A DNA stretch of 64,000 nt. It comes from Caulobacter sp. GTDB lineage: Bacteria > Pseudomonadota > Alphaproteobacteria > Caulobacterales > Caulobacteraceae. Both the position numbers and the translations under genes were made by a program. This document shows positions 37,156 through 46,010 of the stretch, in pieces; position 1 is the first letter of the stretch, and each line of letters starts with the position of its first letter. The stretch is taken from assembly GCA_029866155.1 (NCBI GenBank), contig JARWZW010000013.1:145487-209486 (forward strand), written 5' to 3'. The notes under the pieces are model-generated. The model worked only from the letters and a program-made list of their open reading frames with translations. It had not been told where the DNA came from and ran no database searches.

Positions 37156-37707
37156 CTACATCGCCTCGGGGCCTCGCTCGATCGAAAGCACACCGGTGCG
37201 GGACAGTTCAACCAGTCCCAGGGGCCTCATCAGTTCGACGAAGCTGTCGATCTTGGTGGGGGCGCCGGTGATTTCGAAGACGAAGCTCTCCGAGGTGGTG
37301 TCGATGACCTTGGCCCGGAAGATGTCGCTTACCCGAAGGGCCTCGACCCGATCACCGCCCGTGCCGCGCACCTTGACCAGGGCAAGCTCCCGTTCGACGC
37401 CATTGGGGTCGCGGGTCACGTCCTGGACGCGGCGGACGCTGACCACCTTCTGAAGCTGGGCCTCGATCTGGTCCAGCACATGGGGCGCGCCCCGGGTGAC
37501 CACGGTGATGCGGCTGGTATGGGCCCGTCGGTCGGTCTCGGCGACAGTCAGGCTTTCGATATTGTAGCCCCGGGCGGCGAACAGGCCGACAACCCGGTGA
37601 AGGACACCGGCCTCATTGTCGACCAGAAGGGCGAAGGTGGCGAGGGACTCGACCTCGGTCTTGTGGGCAAGGTCATAGGCCGAGGCGGGCGGTGTGGGCT
37701 GGGCCAT
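37156..37707 (-). CDS. ilvN: Acetolactate synthase regulatory (small) subunit
   Basis: 183 residues. The ACT domain begins at LATFALLVDNEAGVLHRVVG (about 18-37) and senses valine. A second ACT-like domain forms the C-terminal half (KIDSFVELMRPLGLVELSRTG). It activates and feedback-regulates IlvB. The length suits the longer IlvN/IlvH type. Its start overlaps the ilvB stop by 1 bp (TGATG). Confidence 0.96.
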   Translation of the reverse strand: MAQPTPPASAYDLAHKTEVESLATFALLVDNEAGVLHRVVGLFAARGYNIESLTVAETDRRAHTSRITVVTRGAPHVLDQIEAQLQKVVSVRRVQDVTRDPNGVERELALVKVRGTGGDRVEALRVSDIFRAKVIDTTSESFVFEITGAPTKIDSFVELMRPLGLVELSRTGVLSIERGPEAM

Positions 37708-39533
37708 CAGACAAGCCCCCGGCCGCTTTCGCCGATGATGCTGCCGATATCGCGTGCGTCGTCGGGCAGGATCATCTCGTTGTGGGCCTTTCCGGAGGGG
37801 ATCATGGGCAGGCAGTTCTCGCTCTTCTCGACCCGGCAGTCAAAGATCACCGGGCGGGGACTGTCGATCATCTCCAGGATCTTCGCGTCAAGCTCGGCGG
37901 GATCGCTGCAGCGTATGCCGACAGCGCCATAGGCCTCGGCCAGTTTCACAAAGTCGGGCAGGCTTGCCGAATAGCTGTGGCTGTAGCGCTCGCCATGCAG
38001 AAGCTGCTGCCACTGACGGACCATGCCCATCCATTCGTTGTTCAGGATGAAGACCTTGACCGGCAGATCATATTGCACGGCCGTGGAAAGCTCCTGGGTC
38101 ATCATCTGGATGCTGGCCTCGCCGGCGATGTCGATGACAAGGCTGCCTGGGTGGGCCAACTGCACGCCGACAGCCGCCGGAAGGCCATAGCCCATGGTGC
38201 CGAGGCCTCCGGACGTCATCCAGCGATTGGGCTCCTGGAAGCGATAGAACTGGGCCGCCCACATCTGGTGCTGGCCGACTTCGGTCGTGATGTAGGTGTC
38301 GCGGTCCTTGGTCAGGGCATAGAGGCGCTCGATGGCCTGCTGCGGCTTGATGACCTTGTCGCCGGTCCGGTAACTCAGGCACTGGCGGGCGCGCCAGTTG
38401 TCGATCTGCCGCCACCAGTCATCCAGGGCCTGGCGGTTGGGCTCATGGCCGCCGGCCTTCCAGGCCTCGATCAGATCGGCCAGGACACTGCCGGCGTCGC
38501 CGACGATACCCACATCCACCCGGACATTCTTGTTGATGGAAGAGGCGTCGATATCGATGTGGATCTTCTTGGATCCGGGCGAGAAGGCGTCGAGGCGGCC
38601 GGTGACCCGGTCGTCGAACCTGGCGCCGACACAGACCATCACGTCGCAGTCGTGCATGGCGTTATTGGCCTCGAAGGTGCCATGCATGCCCAGCATTCCG
38701 AGCCAGGCGGGATCGGCCGCCGGAAAGGCTCCCAGGCCCATGAGGGTCGAGGTGACCGGAGCGCCGGTCATGGCCGCCAGTTGGCGCAACAGGGTGCTGG
38801 CCTCCGGGCCGGCGTTGATGACGCCGCCGCCGGTATAGAAGATCGGGCGGCGCGCCCCGGCGATCAGCCGGGCGGCCTCGGCGATCCTGCCGGGGTCGCC
38901 CTTGGTCCGGGGGTTGTAGCCATGGCCGAAGATGACTTCATCAGGCCCCTCGTACCGGCCCCTGGCGAACTGCACGTCCTTGGGAATATCGATCAGCACC
39001 GGGCCGGGTCGTCCCGAGGTGGCGATATGGAAGGCTTCGTGCAGGATCCGCGGCAGGTCCCGGATGTCTTTGACCAGGTAGTTGTGCTTGGTGCAGGAGC
39101 GGGTGATGCCAACCGTGTCGGCTTCCTGAAAGGCGTCGGTGCCGATCAGATGGGTCGGGACCTGGCCAGTCAGGACGACCATGGGGATGGAGTCCATAAG
39201 GGCGTCGACAATGCCGGTCACTACATTGGTGGCGCCCGGGCCGCTGGTCACCAGAACCACGCCGGGCTTTCCGGTGGATCGGGCATAGCCCTCGGCTGCA
39301 TGGGCCGCGCCCTGTTCATGCCGAACCAGAATATGACGCAGCCTGGGTCCGAAGGTCTCGTTATCCTGGAACAGGGCGTCGTAGATAGGAAGGACCGCCC
39401 CGCCCGGATAGCCAAACATGACTTCTACCCCCTGGTCCACCAGGGCTCGAATAACCATTTCCGCGCCCGAAAGGGTCTGGTCGGTCTGGGCTGAGACGCT
39501 TGTCGAGGCTGTAGCGGTTTTCTGGTCGGTCAT
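37707..39533 (-). CDS. ilvB: Acetolactate synthase catalytic (large) subunit
   Basis: 608 residues, ThDP-dependent. The catalytic Glu lies in ILVRHEQGAAHAAEGYARST (about 74-93). FAD-binding and central domains follow, and the Mg/ThDP motif is DIAGEASIQMMTQELSTA to NNEWMGM. It condenses two pyruvates to acetolactate, or pyruvate with 2-oxobutyrate, the first common step of branched-chain synthesis. It is preceded by an attenuator and leader peptide. Confidence 0.97.
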   Translation of the reverse strand: MTDQKTATASTSVSAQTDQTLSGAEMVIRALVDQGVEVMFGYPGGAVLPIYDALFQDNETFGPRLRHILVRHEQGAAHAAEGYARSTGKPGVVLVTSGPGATNVVTGIVDALMDSIPMVVLTGQVPTHLIGTDAFQEADTVGITRSCTKHNYLVKDIRDLPRILHEAFHIATSGRPGPVLIDIPKDVQFARGRYEGPDEVIFGHGYNPRTKGDPGRIAEAARLIAGARRPIFYTGGGVINAGPEASTLLRQLAAMTGAPVTSTLMGLGAFPAADPAWLGMLGMHGTFEANNAMHDCDVMVCVGARFDDRVTGRLDAFSPGSKKIHIDIDASSINKNVRVDVGIVGDAGSVLADLIEAWKAGGHEPNRQALDDWWRQIDNWRARQCLSYRTGDKVIKPQQAIERLYALTKDRDTYITTEVGQHQMWAAQFYRFQEPNRWMTSGGLGTMGYGLPAAVGVQLAHPGSLVIDIAGEASIQMMTQELSTAVQYDLPVKVFILNNEWMGMVRQWQQLLHGERYSHSYSASLPDFVKLAEAYGAVGIRCSDPAELDAKILEMIDSPRPVIFDCRVEKSENCLPMIPSGKAHNEMILPDDARDIGSIIGESGRGLV

Positions 39534-39561
39534 CTTCAGGGTTCCAGGGGGCGTTCAGGCA

Positions 39562-39588
39562 ACAAAAAAGGCCCGCAAGGGGCCTTGG
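39562..39588 (-). terminator. ilvBN attenuator terminator
   Basis: Read on the minus strand, a 7-bp stem AAGGCCC/GGGCCTT with a CTTGC loop is followed by a run of Ts, 30-55 bp before the ilvB ATG and 63 bp after the leader peptide stop. Upstream lie an ACACGCC/GGCGTGT hairpin and GCGGCCG/CGGCCGC arms that could form the competing structure. Ilv operon attenuation is established in Caulobacter. Confidence 0.82.
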
Positions 39589-39651
39589 CGCACGCGGCCG
39601 CGCAACACGCCGGAAGGCGTGTCACGGTCGGCCGCTAGATAAGTACGATGC

Positions 39652-39696
39652 CTAAAGGGCGCACAAAGTTTGCTCCAAATTCACGATTTCACTCAT
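39652..39696 (-). CDS. ilvBN leader peptide
   Basis: A 14-residue frame, MSEIVNLEQTLCAL, ends in TAG about 120 bp before ilvB. It contains one Ile, one Val and three Leu codons (5 of 14), as expected if ribosome stalling on scarce branched-chain aminoacyl-tRNAs controls the terminator that follows. No strong Shine-Dalgarno is visible, so it may be translated from a leaderless or near-leaderless transcript. Confidence 0.72.
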   Translation of the reverse strand: MSEIVNLEQTLCAL

Positions 39697-39746
39697 GCCA
39701 CGCCGCCGGGCGGGGGTCAAGGCGGGGCTGAGCGCAACAAACTGCC

Positions 39747-40655
39747 TCAGCCAGGCAGGGCCTGAAACTGGATTTCGGGATCCAGGGATGATGTCCGCGG
39801 CCAGTCGGCGGTCTGGTTCCGCAGCCAGGTCAGCTGCCGTTTGGCGTAGCGCCGGGTCTCGCGGCAGGCCATCCCGGTCGCTGTGGCCAGGCTTGTCCTG
39901 CCCTCCAGCCAGGCGGCCAGTTCGCGGACCCCCACCGCTTTCATGACCGGCAGGGCGGGATCCAGTCTGCGCGCCGTCAGCCGCGCAACCTCGTCGCCTG
40001 CGCCCTGTGCCAGCATCTGAGTGAACCGCTGGTCACAGCGGGCGTAGAGCGTCTCGCGGGAGGGTTCCAGGATCAGGCCGCGCCAGCGATCCGGCGCCAG
40101 GGCGGGACGCGTGTCGGCCTGCCAGGCGCTGATGGGGCGGCCTGTCGCGACCAGAACCTCCAGGGCCCGCGACAGTCGCAGGCGGTCGCCCGGCGCGATG
40201 CGGGTCGCCGCCGCCGGATCGGACAGGGCCAGCTGGCCGCGGACAGCAGCCTCGCCCTCGGCGTCGTAACGGTCCTGCACAGCCTGTCGCACCTCGGGCG
40301 GTATGGGCGGCGTTTCCGCCAGACCCTGGGTCAGGGCCTGGAAATACAGCCCGGTGCCGCCGACGATCACGGCGGGGCGGCCCCGGGTCCGCAGGTCTTC
40401 GAGAATCTGAAGCGTGGCGCGCAGCCATCGACCAACGCTCCAGCCATCTGCGCCGTCGGCCAGGCCAAACAGGTGGTGCGGCGCCTGGGCCATCTCTGCG
40501 ACATCGGGACGTGCGCTGAGGACCTGAAGGTCCGCATAGAGCTGCAGGGCGTCGGCATTGATGATCTCGGCGCCCGTCTTGCGCGCCAGTCTGAGGGCGA
40601 GGGCGGACTTGCCGCTTGCGGTAGGTCCGGCGATCAGCCAGATGCGAGGCTCCAT
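39747..40655 (-). CDS. miaA: tRNA dimethylallyltransferase
   Basis: 302 residues from the ATG at 40655; an ATG at 40667 behind AAGGG adds four residues and is equally plausible. The P-loop is IAGPTASGKSALA (about 8-20). IINADALQLYADLQVLSARP, IVGGTGLYFQALTQGL and the conserved KAVGVRELAAWL complete the family pattern. It adds an isopentenyl group to A37 of tRNAs that read UNN codons. Its start codon overlaps the serB start codon on the other strand. Confidence 0.95.
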   Translation of the reverse strand: MEPRIWLIAGPTASGKSALALRLARKTGAEIINADALQLYADLQVLSARPDVAEMAQAPHHLFGLADGADGWSVGRWLRATLQILEDLRTRGRPAVIVGGTGLYFQALTQGLAETPPIPPEVRQAVQDRYDAEGEAAVRGQLALSDPAAATRIAPGDRLRLSRALEVLVATGRPISAWQADTRPALAPDRWRGLILEPSRETLYARCDQRFTQMLAQGAGDEVARLTARRLDPALPVMKAVGVRELAAWLEGRTSLATATGMACRETRRYAKRQLTWLRNQTADWPRTSSLDPEIQFQALPG

Positions 40656-41529
40656 GACCCTATCCATCACCCTTGTCTCACCTGATCCGCAAGGTCTTGC
40701 CGACGCTGTCCGCCTTCTGGACGGCGCCCTGGCCCTCTCGCCGCCCCGGATCCTGGGCCCCGGCGCCCTCGATTTCACATCCGGGGGCGACCTGTCGAGC
40801 CTGAGACTGGCGACCGGCGAGGCCCTGGCGGGCCTGGCCGTCGACTATTGCGTCCAGCCCACGGCCGGCCGACGCAAGCGGCTGCTGATCGCCGATATGG
40901 ACTCGACCATCATCGGCTGTGAGTGCCTGGACGAACTGGCCGACTTCGCCGGGGTCAAGGCAGCGGTGTCGGAAATCACCGAGCGGGCCATGCGCGGCGA
41001 GCTTGAGTTCGAAGGCGCCCTGCGCGAGCGGGTCGCGATGCTGGCGGGCCTTGATCTGTCCGCCCTGAAGGACTGCTACGAACAGCGTGTCCGGCTCAAT
41101 CCCGGGGCCCGGACCCTGGTCACCACAATGGCGGCCCATGGCGCCCGGTGCCTGCTGGTGTCGGGAGGCTTCACCTATTTCACCACCCGTGTCGCAGAGG
41201 CGGCGGGGTTTCACGAGGATCGGGCCAATCGCCTGATCGAGGCGGCCGGGGCCCTGACGGGCCAAGTGGCGGATCCGATCCTCGGCCGGGAAGCAAAACT
41301 CGCCGCCCTGCGGCAGGAGTCGGGCCGGCTGGGGCTGGACCTGTCGGCCACGGTGGCGATCGGCGACGGGGCCAATGACCTGGCCATGATCGAGGCGGCT
41401 GGCCTGGGGATCGCCTATCGGGCAAAGCCCCTGGTGGCGGCCCGGGCGGACGCTAGGATCGACCATGCCGATCTGACCGCCCTGCTGTATTTCCAGGGAT
41501 ATGAGGCCGAGGCCTTCAGAGAAACCTGA
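40654..41529 (+). CDS. serB: Phosphoserine phosphatase
   Basis: 291 residues from the ATG at 40654. A short ACT-like N-terminal region is followed by a HAD phosphatase: nucleophile Asp81 in IADMDSTIIG, LLVSGGFTYFTTRVAE (motif II) and AIGDGANDLAMIEAAGLGIAY (motif IV). It makes L-serine from phosphoserine. A GAGG site upstream lies inside miaA. The two ATGs share the tetranucleotide CATG. Confidence 0.95.
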   Translation: MTLSITLVSPDPQGLADAVRLLDGALALSPPRILGPGALDFTSGGDLSSLRLATGEALAGLAVDYCVQPTAGRRKRLLIADMDSTIIGCECLDELADFAGVKAAVSEITERAMRGELEFEGALRERVAMLAGLDLSALKDCYEQRVRLNPGARTLVTTMAAHGARCLLVSGGFTYFTTRVAEAAGFHEDRANRLIEAAGALTGQVADPILGREAKLAALRQESGRLGLDLSATVAIGDGANDLAMIEAAGLGIAYRAKPLVAARADARIDHADLTALLYFQGYEAEAFRET

Positions 41530-41559
41530 CCCCGCCCGGGCCCTGAAGGCCAGGCGGGG
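41530..41559. terminator. Possible bidirectional terminator hairpin between serB and hflC
   Basis: A CCCCGCC/GGCGGGG stem closes a 16-base loop region immediately after the serB stop and 12 bp before the hflC stop. There is no T-tract on either strand, so termination is only suggested by its place between convergent genes. Confidence 0.35.
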
Positions 41560-41570
41560 CTCAGGGCAGC

Positions 41571-42434
41571 CTATTGGGCGGACGCGCCGCGCCCGAAGTA
41601 CTTGAAGAAGTCGCTGTCCGGAGACAGGACAAGGGTTGCATCGCCCTGGGCCATGGAGGCGTCATAGGCCTTCATGGACCGATAGAAGGCGGCGAAGCCC
41701 GGATCGCGACCAAAGCTCTCGGCGAACAGGCGGGCGCGTTCAGCATCGCCTTCCCCTCGAATCCGCTCGGCTTCGCCGGTCGCTGTGGCGATGATTTCCC
41801 GCTGCTTCTGGTCGCCTTCAGCCCGGATCCGGGTGGCTTCCTGTTCGCGGGCGGTGCGCATCCGCTCATAGACGGCGGTCTGGTTGGCGGCCGGAAGATC
41901 GGCGCGCTTGATCCGCACATCGATGATCTCGATGCCCAGCCGCGAACTGCGGGCCTGGCGGATCAGGTTGTCCCGGATGACGTTCATCAGGGCGGAGCGC
42001 TTGGAAGAGATGATGTCTTCCGAATTGGCCGTGCCCAGGGCCTGCCTCAAGGCGGCGTTCAGGCGCTGCTCGAGGCGGTTGTTGGCCGTGTCGGCGTCGC
42101 CCAGCGCGGTGTAGAACCGGTAGGGATCGCGGATGCGATAGCGAATGAAGGCGTCCACCACCAGGCGCTCCTGGTTGCCGGCGATGATCTCTTCCTGGGT
42201 CGCCTCAAGCATCTGGTTGCGCTTGTCGAACACCAGGTGGCTCTCGACAAAGGGCCATTTGGCCTTGAGGCCGGGGCCGTCGTCGTTGCCGGGCGCATTG
42301 ACGACCCGGACCACCTTGCCGATCTGGATGATCACGGCCTGCTGGGTCTGGTCCAGCACATAGAGGGTCTGGCTGGCGAGGATCAGAAGGCCGCCGCCGA
42401 TCATGGCCAGGAGAGTCAGTCTGTTGCGATTCAT
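41571..42434 (-). CDS. hflC: HflC membrane protein (FtsH modulator)
   Basis: 287 residues. An N-terminal membrane helix (about 6-26) is followed by a periplasmic SPFH/Band-7 domain (DQTQQAVIIQIGKVVRVV, RIRDPYRFYTALGD) and a coiled-coil with EQEATRIRAEGDQKQREIIA. HflC with HflK forms the large cage around FtsH and restrains its proteolysis. The start overlaps the hflK stop by 4 bp. Confidence 0.94.
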   Translation of the reverse strand: MNRNRLTLLAMIGGGLLILASQTLYVLDQTQQAVIIQIGKVVRVVNAPGNDDGPGLKAKWPFVESHLVFDKRNQMLEATQEEIIAGNQERLVVDAFIRYRIRDPYRFYTALGDADTANNRLEQRLNAALRQALGTANSEDIISSKRSALMNVIRDNLIRQARSSRLGIEIIDVRIKRADLPAANQTAVYERMRTAREQEATRIRAEGDQKQREIIATATGEAERIRGEGDAERARLFAESFGRDPGFAAFYRSMKAYDASMAQGDATLVLSPDSDFFKYFGRGASAQ

Positions 42435-43597
42435 TGGGCCGCTCCCTGGCTGGGCGACGCAGCCGGCGCGGCTGTGGCCGTCGGCGCCGGGTTGCGGCTA
42501 CGGAAGGTATCCGGCGACAGGACGATCGGGGCGGTCACGCCCTTGCCGTCGATGATCACCTTGTTTGAGCGGGACAGAACCCGTTCCATGGTTTCGATGT
42601 AGAGGCGTTCGCGGGTCACGCCGGGCGCCAGGCGGTACTGCTCGTAGATCTGGTTGAAGCGCTGGGCTTCACCGACCGCTTCGTTGACCACCTGGGCCTT
42701 GTAGCCGAGGGCGGCCTGTTTGACCCGGGAGGCCTCACCGCCGGCGGCATTGACCTTGGCCTGGAAGTTCTGGCCGGCGGTCGCGACGTCCTGGAAGGCG
42801 GCGACAACGGGCTTTGGCGGTTGGGCGTCACGGATCTGGATACTGTCGATGATCACGCCTGAGTCGTAGCCATCCAGGATCCGCTGCATCAGGTCGGCCG
42901 CCTGGGCCTGGAGCTGGCCCCGGCCAGTGGAGATGATCGGGTCCAGCTTGCTGCGGCCGACCACCTCGCGCATGGCGCTCTCGGCCACGGCCTTGACCGT
43001 TCCCCGCGGGTCACTGACGTTGAACAGGTACTTGCCGGGGTCCGACACCCGCCAGTTCACGGCGAAGGTCAGGTCGACGATGTTCTCGTCCCCGGTCAGC
43101 ATCAGGCTTTCCTGGGGCAGGGTGTCGGCCTTGACGCCGCCCACGATGGTTTCATTGATCGAGGTGATGTCGACCTTGAAGGAGCGTTCCATCAGGGGCA
43201 GGTGATAGCCGATGCCAGGGCCGTAGGAGCGCGTCCAGGCGCCGAAGGTGGTGACGACCGCCTTTTCCCGGGCGCCCACGACAATCACGCCGGCCAGCAG
43301 GTAGACCACCACAAGGCCGCCAGCGATGATCGGCCCATAGCGCTTGAGCGATTCCTCCGGGCTAGGCCCGTCACCGCCGCCTCCGCCTCCGCCGCCTTGC
43401 AGAACGCCCCTGAGCCTGGTGGCCCAGCGTTCAAGCAGTTCGTTCAGATCCACCCCTTCCGGCGGCGGACGACGCGGGCCGCCCCCCTGGGGACGTTGGG
43501 GGCGCTTGGGCTCCTCTGCGGGGCCGCTCGGCTTGCCTCTCTCCGGCGGCGGCGGCGAACCCCAGGGTCCGGGGTTGGCGTTGTCATTCCAGGGCAT
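42431..43597 (-). CDS. hflK: HflK membrane protein (FtsH modulator)
   Basis: 388 residues. A Pro/Gly-rich cytoplasmic N-terminus (about 1-85, with a GGGGGGG run) precedes one membrane helix (about 90-108) and an SPFH domain (REKAVVTTFGAWTRSYGPGIGYHLP). A coiled-coil follows (GGEASRVKQAALGYKAQVVNEAVGEAQRFN). Ala-rich C-terminal tail. Partner of HflC in the same operon. Confidence 0.94.
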   Translation of the reverse strand: MPWNDNANPGPWGSPPPPERGKPSGPAEEPKRPQRPQGGGPRRPPPEGVDLNELLERWATRLRGVLQGGGGGGGGDGPSPEESLKRYGPIIAGGLVVVYLLAGVIVVGAREKAVVTTFGAWTRSYGPGIGYHLPLMERSFKVDITSINETIVGGVKADTLPQESLMLTGDENIVDLTFAVNWRVSDPGKYLFNVSDPRGTVKAVAESAMREVVGRSKLDPIISTGRGQLQAQAADLMQRILDGYDSGVIIDSIQIRDAQPPKPVVAAFQDVATAGQNFQAKVNAAGGEASRVKQAALGYKAQVVNEAVGEAQRFNQIYEQYRLAPGVTRERLYIETMERVLSRSNKVIIDGKGVTAPIVLSPDTFRSRNPAPTATAAPAASPSQGAAQ

Positions 43598-43669
43598 GAA
43601 GTTGGCGTCGTTCCGTCAGCTGAGGGCTGGCTGCCATGTTGCAAACCGGCGCGTGGAGCCGGATATGTG

Positions 43670-44800
43670 ATGCCCAAGTCCTCAAAGCAAGCTGAACAGC
43701 CCATGACATCCGCACAACTGTTGGATCGCGAGACGATTTTTGCTGCACTGGACGGAGTCATCGACCCTGTTTCCGGCAAAGGGATCGCTTCTGCCGGTCT
43801 GGTCCAGGGTCTGGTGCTGCGCGAGGGCGCGGCCGGATTCATGCTGGAGGTCCCGGTTGCAGACGTCGGGCGCTACGGCGCCGTGCGGCAGGAGGCCGAG
43901 ACCTTGCTGTCCGGTTTGCCGGGGGTCAGCAAGGCGCAGGTCGTCCTGACCGCCCAGGCGCCGGCCGGCGCCGTCCGGGCTCGGAAGGGGGCCAGGCTCA
44001 GTACCGATCCAGCGGCGGAGCCAAAGGTCAAGGATGCCGTGAAGCCGGCCCATGTGAAGCGGGTGATCGCTGTGGCCAGTGGAAAGGGCGGGGTGGGCAA
44101 ATCCACCGTCTCAGTCAACCTCGCCTGCGCCTTCGCCGGAATGGGCCTGAGGGTCGGGCTGCTGGACGCCGATGTCTATGGTCCCTCGGCCCCGCGCATG
44201 ATGGGCATCGACGAGGAACCGGCCTTTGTCGACGGCAAGCTGCAGCCACTGATGGCCTATGGGGTCAAGGTCATGTCCATAGGCTTCATGGTGGAGGAGG
44301 GCTCGCCGATGATCTGGCGCGGGCCCATGGCCTCGTCCGCCGTGCGCCAGATGGTTCAGGACGTGGCCTGGGGAAGCGAGGCCGAGCCCCTGGACATCCT
44401 GGTGGTCGATCTGCCGCCCGGCACCGGCGACATACACCTGACCATGGTTCAGAAGCTGGCGGTGGATGGCGTTGTCATCGTCTCCACACCGCAGGAAATT
44501 GCCCTGATCGACGCCCGGCGGGCGGCGGCCATGTATGCCAAGACCTCGACCCCGATCCTGGGCGTGATCGAGAACATGGCCTTTTTTGCGGACCCCTCGA
44601 CGGGGGCGCCGATCCCGATCTTCGGGACTGGCGGCGCCCGGGCTGAAGCGGTGACGCTGGGCGTTCCCCTGCTGGCGGAAATTCCGATCGAGCTGGCGGT
44701 GCGCCAGTCTGGCGATGACGGCCGGCCGCTGACGGTTTCCGGATATGACAGCGCCGCCGCCCGGGCTTTCCAGGCGGCGGCGCAAGCCTTGCTGGGCTAG
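43670..44800 (+). CDS. mrp: Mrp/NBP35-type P-loop ATPase (Fe-S carrier family)
   Basis: 376 residues from the ATG at 43670 with GGAG upstream; the frame opens earlier inside hflK. An N-terminal MIP18-like domain (about 18-100) precedes the ATPase: deviant Walker A ASGKGGVGKST (about 136-146), DADVYGPSAPRMMG, and VVDLPPGTGDIHLTM. It would deliver Fe-S clusters to apo-proteins. The usual CxxC cluster site before IFGTGG is absent: ENMAFFADPSTGAPIPIFG has no cysteine. Confidence 0.93.
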   Translation: MPKSSKQAEQPMTSAQLLDRETIFAALDGVIDPVSGKGIASAGLVQGLVLREGAAGFMLEVPVADVGRYGAVRQEAETLLSGLPGVSKAQVVLTAQAPAGAVRARKGARLSTDPAAEPKVKDAVKPAHVKRVIAVASGKGGVGKSTVSVNLACAFAGMGLRVGLLDADVYGPSAPRMMGIDEEPAFVDGKLQPLMAYGVKVMSIGFMVEEGSPMIWRGPMASSAVRQMVQDVAWGSEAEPLDILVVDLPPGTGDIHLTMVQKLAVDGVVIVSTPQEIALIDARRAAAMYAKTSTPILGVIENMAFFADPSTGAPIPIFGTGGARAEAVTLGVPLLAEIPIELAVRQSGDDGRPLTVSGYDSAAARAFQAAAQALLG

Positions 44801-44806
44801 AGGCTT

Positions 44807-44910
44807 TTCCGCTTTGATCGAACCGGTCAAAACGGAAAAAAGGCTCTCATTCAGAGTGTTAGACCATGGTTTGATCCGATAGCCGTTTCACACCTATCGG
44901 ACCATGCTCT
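44807..44910 (+). repeat. 104-bp dispersed repeat, copy A
   Basis: It is highly similar over its full 104 bp to 48047-48150, in the same orientation. Two hairpins are built in: an outer CCG...CGG pair around TGATCGAACCGGTCAAAA, and a longer CATG.TCCGATA...TATCGGA.CATG stem. It fills the gap between convergent mrp and the short-chain dehydrogenase gene, starting 7 bp after the mrp stop. It resembles intergenic palindromic elements known in other alphaproteobacteria. Confidence 0.85.
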
Positions 44911-44933
44911 GCTTCCCCAGGGAGGGCCCCAGT

Positions 44934-45839
44934 CTAGCCGCCGGCCATCTTGCGGAAGAACTTCTGGCCCTGTTCGCCGCCGGCGAAATAGGCCTTCTGG
45001 CCGTCTTCGTCGGCGATGCGGGACCAGTTGTCACGGACCTCCTCGACCGAAAGGCAGCCTTCGCCGAGGAAGACACCTTCGGTTTCGATGATGCGGGACA
45101 GGGCGAAGACGCCGGCGCCGGCGGTCAGGATGGCCCCGGTCGGCGCTTCATCCGAAGCGAGGAACACAACGCCCGGGGTGACGTATTCGGGCTTCAGCTT
45201 TTCCAGCACTTCCGGCGGCATCAGGCCTTCGGTCATGCGGGTGGCGGCCACCGGGCTGATGGCGTTGATGTGGATGTTGTTCTTCTGGCCTTCCAGCTTG
45301 ATGGTGTTCATGAAGCCGATGATGCCGAGCTTGGCCGCGCCGTAGTTAGCCTGGCCGAAATTGCCGTAGAGGCCCGAGGAAGAGGTGGTCACCACGATCC
45401 GTCCATAGTTCTGGGTCTTCATGATTTCCCAGACGGCCTTGGCCGGCTTCACGGTGCCCAGCAGATGGACGTTCAGCACGAATTCGAAGTCGGCGATCTC
45501 CATCTTGGAGAAGGACCGGTCGCGCAGCACCCCGGCATTGGCGATCAGGATGTCGATCCGGCCCCAGGCGTCCATGGCCTGCTGGACCATCAGGGCCACG
45601 CCGGCGTCATCGGTGACCGAGCTGCCATTGGCGATGGCTTCGCCGCCCATGGCCTGGATCTCTTCGACCACGGCCTGAGCAGCTGCGGAGGATCCGCCCG
45701 AACCGTCCATGGAGCCGCCCAGGTCGTTGACCAGGACCTTGGCGCCGCGACGGGCCAGTTCCAGGGCGTGCTGGCGACCCAGTCCGCCGCCGGCGCCTGT
45801 AACGATCGCGACTTTCCCGTCGAACCGGATGTCGGCCAT
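44934..45839 (-). CDS. SDR family dehydrogenase (17-beta-HSD type 4/FabG-like)
   Basis: 301 residues. TGAGGGLGRQHALELARRGA (about 15-34) and VNDLGGSMDGSG match the multifunctional peroxisomal-type hydroxyacyl-CoA dehydrogenase subgroup. IANAGVLRDRSFSKM, the catalytic Ser in VTTSSSGLYG, and NYGAAKLG complete the pattern. It probably oxidises 3-hydroxyacyl-CoA or a related steroid-like substrate with NAD. Confidence 0.88.
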   Translation of the reverse strand: MADIRFDGKVAIVTGAGGGLGRQHALELARRGAKVLVNDLGGSMDGSGGSSAAAQAVVEEIQAMGGEAIANGSSVTDDAGVALMVQQAMDAWGRIDILIANAGVLRDRSFSKMEIADFEFVLNVHLLGTVKPAKAVWEIMKTQNYGRIVVTTSSSGLYGNFGQANYGAAKLGIIGFMNTIKLEGQKNNIHINAISPVAATRMTEGLMPPEVLEKLKPEYVTPGVVFLASDEAPTGAILTAGAGVFALSRIIETEGVFLGEGCLSVEEVRDNWSRIADEDGQKAYFAGGEQGQKFFRKMAGG

Positions 45840-46010
45840 GTGCGTAGTTCCTCTTGGCTGTGCGGGCCAAAACGCCCGTTCGAAGTCGGCGGCGTTGTGA
45901 GGCGCGGCGCAAATTCCGTCAAGCTTTCGAACGCGGCCGGCCCCAGCCCCTGATCAACGGCGGTCCGGCATTTTGCCAGACTCCTTTTGCCAGACTCCTT
46001 CTGAAGCAGA

